From assembly GCA_965224275.1 (NCBI GenBank), contig CBDCYR010000012.1, forward strand, positions 651,664 through 715,663: a stretch of DNA of 64,000 nt. Direction: 5' to 3'. A program made the position numbers and the translations under genes. Source of the stretch: CAUZWH01 sp965224275 (GTDB lineage: Bacteria; Pseudomonadota; Alphaproteobacteria; SHVV01). A model generated the notes under the pieces. The model did not search any database, was not told the origin of the DNA, and saw only the letters and a program-made list of their open reading frames with translations. Numbering within the stretch: position 1 is the first letter of the stretch; each line of letters starts with the position of its first letter. This document shows, piece by piece, positions 54,537 through 62,840 of the stretch.

Positions 54537-56075
54537 TTAGCCGAATTCGGCGCCGTTGACCAAAAAATGTACCCAGATGCTGGCCGCGTAACCGAGTGCG
54601 ATCGCCCACGACCATTTGAGGTGCGCAACGAAGGTGTAAACGCCGCGCGCTTGCCCCATCACCGCAACCCCCGCCGCCGAGCCGATCGACAGCAGCGACC
54701 CGCCGACGCCGGCGGTCAGCGTCACCAGCAGCCATTGGCCGTGGTCCATCTCGGGCAGCACCGAAAGCACCGCGAACATGATCGGGATGTTGTCGGTCAC
54801 CGCCGAGAGGATACCGACCAGGATGTTGGCCGTGGTCGGCCCGAGGTCGCCATACATCGCCTCCGATCCCAGCGTGAGGTAGCCGAACGCGCCGAGTCCG
54901 CCGACGCACAAAATGATGCCGTAGAAGAACATCAGTGTGTCCCACTCGGCGCGTTCCAATGCTTTGAACACGTTGAACGGCTCGGTTGCGGCCGCGGCCC
55001 CGCTGCCGCCGGCCGCGCCCGCGCTATCGGAAACACCTTCGATTTCGAGTGCGCCCTCGCCGAGATGGTCCTCGGCTGGCGGTGCAAACCCGTGGCGGCG
55101 CTTAAGCTGATACCCGTACAACTTGAGAATACCCAAGCCGGTCATCATGCCCAGCACTGGCGGCAAGTGCAGAAAATTGTGCGCACTGACGGCCAGCGCA
55201 ATCGTCATGATGAACAACCCGACCACGACCAGAGCGCCATCCTGTAGTTCTGCATGCTCATCCAGGGTGGCCGGTTTATCGGTCGACACGGTGAATGACA
55301 TGATCAGCGCCGGCACCAGCCAATTGACCAGCGACGGTGTGAACAGCACGAAAAATTCCTCGAACTGGATGATGCCCTTTTGCCAGACCATCAGTGTGGT
55401 GATATCGCCAAACGGGCTGAACGCGCCACCGGCATTGGCGGCGACCACGACGTTGATGCAGGCGACCACCGCGAAGCGGCGATTGGTGCCGCCGATGGCC
55501 ATGATCACCGTTGCGAGCAACAGTGCGGTGGTGAGGTTGTCGGCGATCGGTGACAGCACAAAAGCGATCGCACCGGTCACCCAGAACAGGCCGCGATACG
55601 ACAGGCCGCGGGTGACAAGCCAAGCCCGCAGCACGTCGAACACGCCGCGTTCGTCCATGGTGTTGATGTAGGTCATCGCTGCGAGCAGGAAGAGAAACAG
55701 CTCGGCGAATTCGAGCAGATTGTGACGCACCGCGGTTTCCGCGCCATGCGTGTCACCGGCGCCAGCATAGGCGATGGCGACGAACGCCCAGATGATGCCG
55801 GCGGCAAACATCACCGGTTTCGATTTGCGCAGATGCAGCGCCTCTTCGCCGATCACCAGCGCATAGGCCGCCACGAACAGGACGATCGAAACGTATCCCG
55901 CCCAATGGGTGGTGAAGTCGGCCGGTGCACCGGCGTCTGTCGCGGCTTGCGCTGCGCCCCAGGCGAGTGCAGCCAGTCCGACCAGAATCACTATGAATCG
56001 TTGGTTTTTCATGCCCATCACCGCGTTAATAGGCATTGAACGAAGCCGCTCCACGGCAGTTTTTGCTTCAGACAT
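54537..56075 (-). CDS. nhaD: NhaD-type sodium:proton antiporter
   Basis: 512 residues with about 12-13 helices. SPIADNLTTALLLATVIMAIGG and GGAFSPFGDITTLMVW contain the conserved polar residues of the NhaD/IT superfamily, with a second half SAVTDNIPIMFAVLSVLP. ATG preceded by AGGAGGAAGG. It exports Na+ (and possibly Li+) in exchange for H+. Together with the Mrp genes it forms a sodium-homeostasis operon, which suggests a saline or alkaline habitat (inference). Confidence 0.93.
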   Translation of the reverse strand: MSEAKTAVERLRSMPINAVMGMKNQRFIVILVGLAALAWGAAQAATDAGAPADFTTHWAGYVSIVLFVAAYALVIGEEALHLRKSKPVMFAAGIIWAFVAIAYAGAGDTHGAETAVRHNLLEFAELFLFLLAAMTYINTMDERGVFDVLRAWLVTRGLSYRGLFWVTGAIAFVLSPIADNLTTALLLATVIMAIGGTNRRFAVVACINVVVAANAGGAFSPFGDITTLMVWQKGIIQFEEFFVLFTPSLVNWLVPALIMSFTVSTDKPATLDEHAELQDGALVVVGLFIMTIALAVSAHNFLHLPPVLGMMTGLGILKLYGYQLKRRHGFAPPAEDHLGEGALEIEGVSDSAGAAGGSGAAAATEPFNVFKALERAEWDTLMFFYGIILCVGGLGAFGYLTLGSEAMYGDLGPTTANILVGILSAVTDNIPIMFAVLSVLPEMDHGQWLLVTLTAGVGGSLLSIGSAAGVAVMGQARGVYTFVAHLKWSWAIALGYAASIWVHFLVNGAEFG

Positions 56076-56262
56076 TGAGCCTTCCTCCTAATGTGCAGCG
56101 CTTGTTTCCGGGTGTTGGAGTGCCGGATTTGTGTCGGATCCCGGGTGCCGGTTCCGCAATCTAAGAGCCTACCTGTTTTCTGGTTTCCCACGGTTAGCAT
56201 CGACCCCACTGATGGCCAGCCCCGGATTGTCCGGTGGAGCGCCGTTCAGGCCAGGGAGATCG

Positions 56263-57138
56263 ATGATGAAAACCACCGACACGACATACGTATCGCCTCT
56301 TCGAGGGCGGATGATGGAACAGATGGGCATAGCCGGTCTGGCCGATAGCACACAGGCCATGTATCTGCGCGAGATCGAGACCCTCAACAAACATTACAAC
56401 AAGCCGCCGGACCGGCTTGACGCCGAGGAGGTCCGCAGCTGGCTGCTGGCGAGGATCGAGCGCGGTCTCGACCCGAACACGACCAATGTAAGCCTCGGTG
56501 CGCTCAGGTTCCTGTATCGCGACACACTGCGCCGTCCCGAGATGGTCGACGGGCTCCGTTACCGCAAGAGGCCCCGCAAACTGCCCCGGTCAATGGCGGA
56601 GAAGGAGGTCGAGCGCTTGATCCTCGCCATCTCCGACCTCCGTTATCGGGCCGCGACGGTTCTTGCCTATGGCGCCGGTCTCCGCATCTCGGAAACTGTT
56701 GAGGTGCAACTCATCGACATCAAGTCGGACAAACGGCTTCTGCACATCCGTTCCGGCAAGGGCGGCGCCGAGCGCATGGCGCCGCTTCCCGACGGGCTCG
56801 TCGAATACCTGCGGCGTTACTGCAAGAACCTCTTTCCACGACCGGTCACGTGGCTGTTCTACGGTGAGTCGCCGGAGGTGCCTCTCAAGATCGATACCCT
56901 GCGTGTTGCCTTTAAGAAGGCCTGCCGCAAGGCCGGCGTCGACGGCTGCCATACCTTCCATAGCTTGAGGCATTCGGCCGCCACCCACTGGCATGAGCGT
57001 GGCGGCAACATCGATGTCATCCAGGATGTCCTGGGTCACCGGAATGCCGACACGACGCGCGGCTACGCCCGCGCCACCGGCAAGATGTTCGAGACCCTCG
57101 ACCATCCGCTCTCGGGCTTCGACCTGATCGACGCCTGA
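56263..57138 (+). CDS. Tyrosine recombinase of IS91-type element
   Basis: 291 residues from an ATG at 56263 (or 56266) after AGGGAGATCG. Catalytic residues: Arg in GAGLRISE, His-x-x-Arg in FHSLRHSA, His in LGHRNADT and Tyr in TRGYARAT. Such integrase-like genes accompany a subset of IS91 elements. It is 6 bp upstream of the transposase. Confidence 0.92.
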   Translation: MMKTTDTTYVSPLRGRMMEQMGIAGLADSTQAMYLREIETLNKHYNKPPDRLDAEEVRSWLLARIERGLDPNTTNVSLGALRFLYRDTLRRPEMVDGLRYRKRPRKLPRSMAEKEVERLILAISDLRYRAATVLAYGAGLRISETVEVQLIDIKSDKRLLHIRSGKGGAERMAPLPDGLVEYLRRYCKNLFPRPVTWLFYGESPEVPLKIDTLRVAFKKACRKAGVDGCHTFHSLRHSAATHWHERGGNIDVIQDVLGHRNADTTRGYARATGKMFETLDHPLSGFDLIDA

Positions 57139-57144
57139 GGCGCC

Positions 57145-58392
57145 GTGAAGCGCAAAGACGCCGGCGTGGCTGATATTTTCCGCCGCGCCGGCGCAGATTA
57201 CCGGCGGCGCCTGGCCGGCCAGCTTGACGCCGGACGCCTCAAGGTCATGGCCGCGATCGAGTCCTGCCGGACGTCCGTACTCGGTGGCCACATGTATCAA
57301 TGCGACGGCTGCAGGCGCGAGCATCCGCTCTACAACTCGTGCCGCAACCGCCACTGCCCGTCCTGCCAGGGGCTTGCCGCAAGGCAATGGCTGGAGGCGC
57401 GCGCCGCCGATATCCTGCCGGTGCCGTACTTCCACGTTGTATTTTCGTTGCCCAAAGAAGTCAGCGGGATCGCCTTTTGCAACCGCAAGGTCGTGTTCAA
57501 CATCCTGTTTCGCACCGCCGCCGAGACCCTGCGCACCATCGCCGAGGACGACCGTCACGGTGGACTGCGTATCGGCGGCACCGCGGTCCTCCACACTTGG
57601 GACCAGAAGCTCGGCTTCCATCCGCATCTGCATATCGTCGTGCCTAACGCCGGCTTCGATGTCGCAACCGGCCAATGGAAGACCGGAAGCGGCACCTTCC
57701 TGGCCCCGGTCAAGGTCCTCGCCAGCCTGTTCCGGCGCCGCTTCCTTGAGGAGCTCACCCGCGCCCATGCACGCGGGAAAATCGAATTTCATGGCGGCAT
57801 CGCCCATCTCGCCAATCCCGGAGAGTTCCACGCCACCCTCGTGGCCGCCCGCGGCAAGAACTGGATCGTCTACGCCAAACGACCCTTTCGCGATGCCGAA
57901 CAGGTCTTCCGCTATCTCTCCCGATACACGCACAGAATTGCCATCGGCGACAGCCGCATCATCGCCTGCGATGGACAGAACGTCTCCTTCCGTTGCCGCA
58001 AGCCGACCAGTCCGGGGCAAAGGAAACCCCGCTACGGCACGGCCACCATCACCGCCGACGAGTTCATCCGCCGGTTCCTGTTGCATGTCCTGCCAAACGG
58101 ACTGCATCGCATCCGCCACTTCGGAATCCTTGCCAATGGAAGCCGTGCCAAGACCCTCGAAGTCGCGCGCGAGGCGCTGGGTGTAAACGGCCTCCAGGCG
58201 CATACAGCCGTAACCCATGACGGCGAGGAGGACGACCACCGCAATAGCGGCCTGGAGACCGGGATCGCGCCCGTTCCCTGCCCGCACTGTGGCGGCGAAT
58301 TGCGGAAAATCCGGGAAATCTCCCGCCGGTACGATCCGTTCTCTTCACGAGACCCTCCCCCCGCTCAACCGGCGCAGGACGCGAAACCATGA
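57145..58392 (+). CDS. IS91-family HUH transposase
   Basis: 415 residues from a GTG at 57145. The zinc-binding N-terminus has Cys pairs in MYQCDGCRREHPLYNSCRNR and HCPSCQG. The HUH motif is FHPHLHIVV and a candidate catalytic Tyr lies in RYLSRYTHRIAIGD. IS91 elements move by rolling circle and make no target duplication. The C-terminal CPHCGGELR Zn motif is normal. Intact and possibly active. Confidence 0.93.
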   Translation: MKRKDAGVADIFRRAGADYRRRLAGQLDAGRLKVMAAIESCRTSVLGGHMYQCDGCRREHPLYNSCRNRHCPSCQGLAARQWLEARAADILPVPYFHVVFSLPKEVSGIAFCNRKVVFNILFRTAAETLRTIAEDDRHGGLRIGGTAVLHTWDQKLGFHPHLHIVVPNAGFDVATGQWKTGSGTFLAPVKVLASLFRRRFLEELTRAHARGKIEFHGGIAHLANPGEFHATLVAARGKNWIVYAKRPFRDAEQVFRYLSRYTHRIAIGDSRIIACDGQNVSFRCRKPTSPGQRKPRYGTATITADEFIRRFLLHVLPNGLHRIRHFGILANGSRAKTLEVAREALGVNGLQAHTAVTHDGEEDDHRNSGLETGIAPVPCPHCGGELRKIREISRRYDPFSSRDPPPAQPAQDAKP

Positions 58393-58435
58393 AACATCGG
58401 ATCCCATCCGGATCGGCAAACGTCGTCATCGCGTC

Positions 58436-58655
58436 GGCGAACCGGTCGGCGTGCGCTCAATTACGAACACAAGGCAATCGCCAACGAAAAGTGTCTCTAC
58501 CGTCGGCAATCAGCTGTCGAAAAAATATAAATGCTGGTCGGAAGCCTCGTCTCACGCGTCCCAACGATAGTGACCACCCGCCCCGGCGCAGGCATCAACG
58601 CACTTTCCACATAGGCTGACACCTACACTCGCGGCCCACGGCCTCGTTCAAACAG
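58436..58655 (+). repeat. Decayed IS5-type 3' end, related to 62570-62838
   Basis: Shared blocks include TGCGCTCAATTACGAAC, GACCACCCGCCCCGGCGCAG-GCATCAAC and CTCGTTCAAACAGCTTA. Both are remnants of one IS5-like transposase 3' end. No coding capacity remains. Confidence 0.75.
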
Positions 58656-58685
58656 CTTAGGCAGATTCTGCCGAATCTGCCTAAG
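58656..58685. terminator. Perfect 13-bp hairpin upstream of CSD gene
   Basis: CTTAGGCAGATTC and GAATCTGCCTAAG surround TGCC. It lies about 80 bp before the cold-shock-domain gene, right where the IS remnant ends (CAGCTTAG). It may be a terminator, a target of IS insertion, or a cis element in the leader. Confidence 0.7.
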
Positions 58686-58767
58686 CCTTAAGACTTTCTA
58701 GCATCTCTCGCGTGTTTGTGAACAATTCTGGAAAATGTTAATATTCGGCGTCCCTAGGGAGGACGCC

Positions 58768-59310
58768 GTGGCCATGCAAGATGAAAATCACGGGCCGAGT
58801 GAAGTAGAACAGGATGCCGAGGTAGTTAGCGGGACTGTCAAGTGGTTCAATAAGCTAAAGGGTTTCGGGTTCATTGCATTGCCCAATGACACCGGCGATG
58901 TATTTGTTCATCATTCGACTTTGAAGGCTGCCGGATACGACGCCATAGACGAAGGCACGACGGTCGTCTGTGAAGCGGTTCGAGGTCCGAAGGGTTTGCA
59001 GGCACTTCGCATCGTCGAAATCGACACGAGCACCGCGGTTCCCGACGACAACCCGTCGCCGCCGCTGCGCAATTCGGATCATTCGCAGATTGTCGCCGAA
59101 GGCCCGTTTATGGGCGCCACCGTCAAATGGTTCAATGCCGACAAAGGCTATGGTTTCGTCCAGTGCGGCGACGATGATCGCGATATCTTCGTCCACATTA
59201 AAACCCTGCGCCGGGTCGGAATCGAAGTCCTGCGCCCCGGCCAGGAGGTGCGCATCCGGGTCGGCCAAGGCCCCAAGGGCCCGCAGGTCGCGGAGATCGA
59301 CTCGGAGTAG
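58768..59310 (+). CDS. Protein with two cold-shock domains
   Basis: 180 residues from a GTG at 58768, five bases after GGAGG; ATG at 58774 is the alternative. Domain 1 (about 17-80) and domain 2 (about 113-178) each have RNP1-like GTVKWFNKLKGFGFI / ATVKWFNADKGYGFV and RNP2-like DVFVHHSTL / DIFVHIKTL. The two-domain CspD-like arrangement is common in alphaproteobacteria and binds single-stranded RNA/DNA. No partner genes nearby. Confidence 0.93.
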   Translation: MAMQDENHGPSEVEQDAEVVSGTVKWFNKLKGFGFIALPNDTGDVFVHHSTLKAAGYDAIDEGTTVVCEAVRGPKGLQALRIVEIDTSTAVPDDNPSPPLRNSDHSQIVAEGPFMGATVKWFNADKGYGFVQCGDDDRDIFVHIKTLRRVGIEVLRPGQEVRIRVGQGPKGPQVAEIDSE

Positions 59311-59386
59311 AGGCGGCGGGCTCTGATCCAACCGGCGCGGGCCGGCGATAATTGACAGCCCTGTTGGTCAGGCGTCCTTGCCCAAC

Positions 59387-59436
59387 CAGACCTGTTTACC
59401 CAATCAGACCTGTTTACCGGACCAGACCTGTTTACC
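59387..59436. repeat. Three 18-bp direct repeats (core CAGACCTGTTTACC)
   Basis: Core copies start at 59387, 59405 and 59423. They lie directly upstream of the DUF192 gene and could hold an operator or be neutral slippage. Confidence 0.8.
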
Positions 59437-59465
59437 GGATAAGTAATTCCGGCTAAGGAACGTTC

Positions 59466-59948
59466 ATGTCCGTCGCGCGCCGATCCCTGCCGCATGTTCG
59501 CTTGGCGCTGCTGGCCGTTCTGGCACTGCTGTACGCCGGCGCGGTGCCGGTCTTCGCGTCGCCGCAAACCCCGCTTGTGATCGAGAGCGGACAGGGATCT
59601 CATACGTTTCAGGTGGAACTCGCGACGACCGAGAAGGAGCGCCAGGTTGGTTTGATGTTTCGCTGCAAGCTCGCCCGCGACGCCGGCATGCTGTTCGATT
59701 ATCTCAAACCGCAACCCGTCGCCATGTGGATGAAGAACACCTACATCCCCCTCGACGTGTTGTTCATCGCTGCCGATGGGCGGGTCGCGAACATTGCCAA
59801 ACGCACCGTACCGCATTCGCTGGCATCGATTGCGTCGGCCGGGCGCGTGCGCGCCGTGCTCGAGGTCAGCGCCGGCACCACCGACCGCCTCGGCATCAAA
59901 CCGGGCGACCTCGTACGCCATCGCGTATTCGGTAATCTCGCCCAGTAA
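59466..59948 (+). CDS. DUF192-family exported protein
   Basis: 160 residues. Signal peptide (basic start, hydrophobic LALLAVLALLYAGAVPVFA). The mature part has EKERQVGLMFR, GMLFDY, MWMKNTYIPLDVLFIAADG, the DUF192 core. Molecular function is unknown for the family. It stands alone, downstream of the repeats. Confidence 0.92.
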   Translation: MSVARRSLPHVRLALLAVLALLYAGAVPVFASPQTPLVIESGQGSHTFQVELATTEKERQVGLMFRCKLARDAGMLFDYLKPQPVAMWMKNTYIPLDVLFIAADGRVANIAKRTVPHSLASIASAGRVRAVLEVSAGTTDRLGIKPGDLVRHRVFGNLAQ

Positions 59949-60009
59949 TCGTTCAGAGAAGCCGTAATCGCCAATGGATACTTCGCAAACTAGAAAAGAC
60001 ATCGCGTCA

Positions 60010-60062
60010 GAGTCACCTCTTCCTTGATGGGAGAGGTCGGCGCGAAGCGCCGGGTGAGGGTG
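60010..60062 (+). repeat. Dispersed intergenic repeat-like element
   Basis: The stretch has the form CTCTTCCTTGATGGGAGAGG, then GGCGCGAAGCGCC and GGGTGAGGGTGA. It contains an internal palindrome (GGCGCGAAGCGCC). Similar elements are scattered in many proteobacterial genomes; here it ends right before the thioesterase start. Confidence 0.6.
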
Positions 60063-60518
60063 ATGGACGCAAACCCCAAATCTAAACTTGGTCATCCAGA
60101 GCGAGGCGCTCGCAGCGAAGACATACCCGCGGGCTATGTTCTGGTCGAGCCCAACTCACCGTTTAGGGAAGCGTTCGGACCCGTCTATGAACGCGTCGAC
60201 GGCGAGACTTTTGTGCGCGCGTTTCGGGTCGCTGCGCACCACAAAAATATCAACAGCGTCGCCCATGGCGGCACCCTTGCGAGCTTTGCCGACATGCTGC
60301 TGGCCCGTGCGCTGCGCTGGGAGCTCGACCGCCGCGGCGTCACCGTTCGATTGGTGACGGACTATCTGGGTCCGGCCAAGCTTGGCGACTGGGTTGAAGG
60401 CCGATCCTGGATTACCGGCAGCGGCAACACCGTTGCCTTCGTTGCCGGGCAAGCACATGTGGGCGCCCGGCCGGTGTTTTCCGCAACGGCGATCTTTCGC
60501 ATGAAGCGACGACGCTGA
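60063..60518 (+). CDS. PaaI-type hotdog-fold thioesterase
   Basis: 151 residues from an ATG at 60063; the frame is open 13 codons further into the repeat element. AAHHKNINSVAHGGTLASFADM contains the hotdog catalytic region (HGG followed by an acidic residue), with VRLVTDYLGPAKLGDWVEG. Hydrolyses an acyl-CoA, specificity unknown. Confidence 0.9.
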   Translation: MDANPKSKLGHPERGARSEDIPAGYVLVEPNSPFREAFGPVYERVDGETFVRAFRVAAHHKNINSVAHGGTLASFADMLLARALRWELDRRGVTVRLVTDYLGPAKLGDWVEGRSWITGSGNTVAFVAGQAHVGARPVFSATAIFRMKRRR

Positions 60519-60628
60519 GGCGTCGCCACGCATCGCCCGACTCCTGACTAAAGGGCCAATGAACGGTCTGGGTGCCTTGACTTGTCGCCACCAGGGCCTT
60601 GGTGTATTCCCATCGTTGACGACCAGTG

Positions 60629-60705
60629 CGGGGCGTAGCGCAGCCTGGTAGCGCAGCTGCTTTGGGAGCAGCAGGTCGCTGGTTCAAATCCAGTCGCCCC
60701 GACCA
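60629..60705 (+). tRNA. tRNA-Pro(TGG)
   Basis: Complete cloverleaf of 77 nt: acceptor CGGGGCG/CGCCCCG, D-arm GCGC/GCGC, anticodon arm GCTGC-TTTGGGA-GCAGC with anticodon TGG, T-arm GCTGG-TTCAAAT-CCAGT, encoded CCA. The typical alphaproteobacterial tRNA-Pro. Confidence 0.98.
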
Positions 60706-60810
60706 GGTCTGTCAGACGACGAATCGCATATGAGCAACTCTAGCGAGCGCGATGGATGCGTTCGATGTACACTCCCGCACCGAACCTTTCGGCCCCACCC
60801 AGCGGTGACG

Positions 60811-61088
60811 ATGATGGAAGCGCGTATCTTTCAACCAACCAAGACGGCGATGCAATCGCGCACGCCAACACCGGCGTGCTGGAATTCGCACCCGAAACCG
60901 CCCGCGGCGCATTCGCTGATTACCGACCTCATCGGCGCCTGAACTCGGCATTGAGCCGATTCTCGAACAAAGAAGCCGCCGCTGCCTTTGCCGAAAAGCA
61001 CGGCCTGCCGTATCGCATCGATGAGCCAACGCGATATCACAAACGACGGCTGCAGGCCGAGCAACTACCGCTACGACAAAGTTCGTAG
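60811..61088 (+). pseudogene. NDUFS4-like complex I accessory subunit remnant
   Basis: Frame 1 begins at ATG 60811/60814 with EARIFQPTKTAMQS, the start of ETC complex I subunit proteins. Near 60878 the frame shifts; frame 2 continues VLEFAPETARG and ends with the family core FSNKEAAAAFAEKHGLPYRI. About 90 residues in total. The central DPLMGWTSS-like section is unrecognisable, so this is a decayed copy or a badly diverged one. Confidence 0.75.
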
Positions 61089-61189
61089 CGGGCTGTTATT
61101 TAATTAGCCATTCAAATGCTAGCCGTCACTGGCAGTGTAGCTTGAATCGCAAAGCGGCAATTGAGCAAAAGGAGGCGCGACGCCGCCGA

Positions 61190-61400
61190 TGACCGTCCTG
61201 AAACGATCGGTGCCGTACTGCCACGTTGTAATTCGTTGCCCTGACAGGAAGTCACGCTGGGATCGGCTGTGTGTTGCAATCGCAAGGTCGTGTGCAACAT
61301 CCGTACTCCACCGCGCGCCAAAGACCCAAGTTCGCATTACCATCAACTTGTCCGAGTCCGACCGTCACGGTGGACCTCTCATCGAACGTATCGGCGGCAA
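61190..61400 (+). mobile_element. Decayed IS91 transposase remnant, part 1
   Basis: Nucleotide similarity to 57410-57590 (GTGCCGTACT-CCACGTTGTA, AATCGCAAGGTCGTGT, GACCGTCACGGTGGAC). Frames are broken by many indels. The remnant continues after a tRNA-Arg half at 61490-61990. Confidence 0.8.
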
Positions 61401-61449
61401 CCGCGGACTTAGCAGTCCCTTTTGGGAGATATGTTAAGATCTCGGTTAT

Positions 61450-61493
61450 GCGCCCGTAGCTCAGTGGATTAGAGCAGTCGGACTTCTAATCCG
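61450..61493 (+). pseudogene. 5' half of tRNA-Arg(TCT), joined to IS91 debris
   Basis: GCGCCCGTAGCTCAG, the D-arm GCTC/GAGC, and the anticodon loop CTTCTAA are a normal tRNA-Arg start. From about 61490 the sequence follows IS91 (CGCCGGCTTCG, matching 57647). The T-arm does not form. By accident the chimera ends in GGGCGGCCA, which can mislead tRNA finders. Confidence 0.75.
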
Positions 61494-61990
61494 CCGGCTT
61501 CGCATGTTCGCAACCGGGCGGCCAACGATTACAAAGACTTAGAAGTGATTTTTTACGGAAGCGAATCCACCTGTAGAATACGCAAATTCCAAATTTTTCG
61601 AAGGATCCTCGCCACTGTTCCGGCGAAGCCGCAGCACCTTGAGCAAAAACTCACCCGGCGTACCTGAGCGTTGATCGCGAAGTCGGCGACACAGAAATAG
61701 AGCGAATCATGGCGGCTGAACGAGTCTCGATCCAACCGTCGAGGATCGTTCCACGCCGAGAACCCTCTTAGAGCCGCCCGCGGCAAGAACAGTGAGATCG
61801 TGATTCTATCGGCCTAAACGACCCTTTCGATGCCGAACACGATGGTCTGGACGCTATCTCCCGTTGCGAACATACACGCGCAGAATATGCTCGTTATCCA
61901 AGCGATTTGACAGCCGCATCAGTGGGGCCTGCGTTGGACAGAACGTGCCTCCTTCCGTTGCCGCAGGTCGCCGTACCACCGATCCGCGGG
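61490..61990 (+). mobile_element. Decayed IS91 transposase remnant, part 2
   Basis: Similar to 57645-58025, for example GTTCCGGCG, GCCGCCCGCGGCAAGAAC, AACGACCCTTTCG and CGTTGCCGCA. No intact frame. Confidence 0.8.
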
Positions 61991-61999
61991 CAAAGTGCT

Positions 62000-62640
62000 G
62001 AACGCCCTCTATCTGGCAAGGCGGTACCGTGGCACCGCCGAACGACTTTCATCCGCCGGTTCCCGTTGCATTTGTACCAGTGGCGCGATGACGGAACCCT
62101 GCATTGATGAACGCATCCGCCCGAGAACTGGAGGGCAAAGAACCGTGTCCTCAGCCGGGATCATCGATAGCCAGAGTGCCAAAACCACTCGAAAGTGGTC
62201 GTCCGCGCGAGTTTGCGCTGGCAAGAAGGTCAAGGGCCGCCAGCGCGCATTATCAGCCGAACCCATGGCTTTACGGTCGAGTAGTTGTTCGACCACGCGG
62301 CATTCAGATCGTGACGGAGCTGTTCCCACCCGGGATCGCGCCGCGTTACCCGTTTCTGCGCCGCATCTGCTGGCGGTGAATATGCAGGGCCAAATCCGGG
62401 AGGCGCTGAAGGGCAAAGGTGGCTGGACTATCGAAGTCATCCGGCGGTCTTCGACACCAAAGGCTTCAAGCTTTTGCCCGCCGATGGGCGCAGGTGGAGC
62501 GCACCTTTGAATGGCTCGGATCCCATGCCGGCGCCTGGCAAACGATTGGGAGTCATCGCTCGGCGAACCATGGTCACTCGTGCGCTCAATTACGAACCCT
62601 CACGCGGCGATTGGCAAGACACTGTTATGCCAACGACAAA
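62000..62640 (+). mobile_element. Decayed IS5-type transposase gene
   Basis: Fragments in several frames match IS5 transposases: SAGIIDSQSAKTT and GKKVKGRQR (compare VIDSQSVKTT and GKKIKGRKR of the intact copy), then an end resembling TRRLARHCY. About 65-70% similar by eye to 45040-45570. Non-functional. Confidence 0.8.
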
Positions 62641-62840
62641 CTTCTGAATCAGACACTTCGAGGCAATCGCTGTCGATTCGCTATAAATGTCTGTTTTTGG
62701 CGGCAAATACCCTGGACTACACGCGTATCGAAGCGAAGCATATTGACCACCCGCCCCGGCGCAGGCATCAACCACTTTCGAGAAGTGCGAGAAGGCTGAC
62801 AGGGGAACTCGCGGCCCTCGGTCCTCGTTCAAACAGCTTA

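Noticed and set aside
56590..58287. 565-codon open frame on the minus strand
   Set aside because: It is antisense to the IS91 recombinase and transposase genes, which have clear motifs.
61450..61524. Functional tRNA-Arg(TCT)
   Set aside because: The 3' half is IS91 sequence and no T-arm can form.
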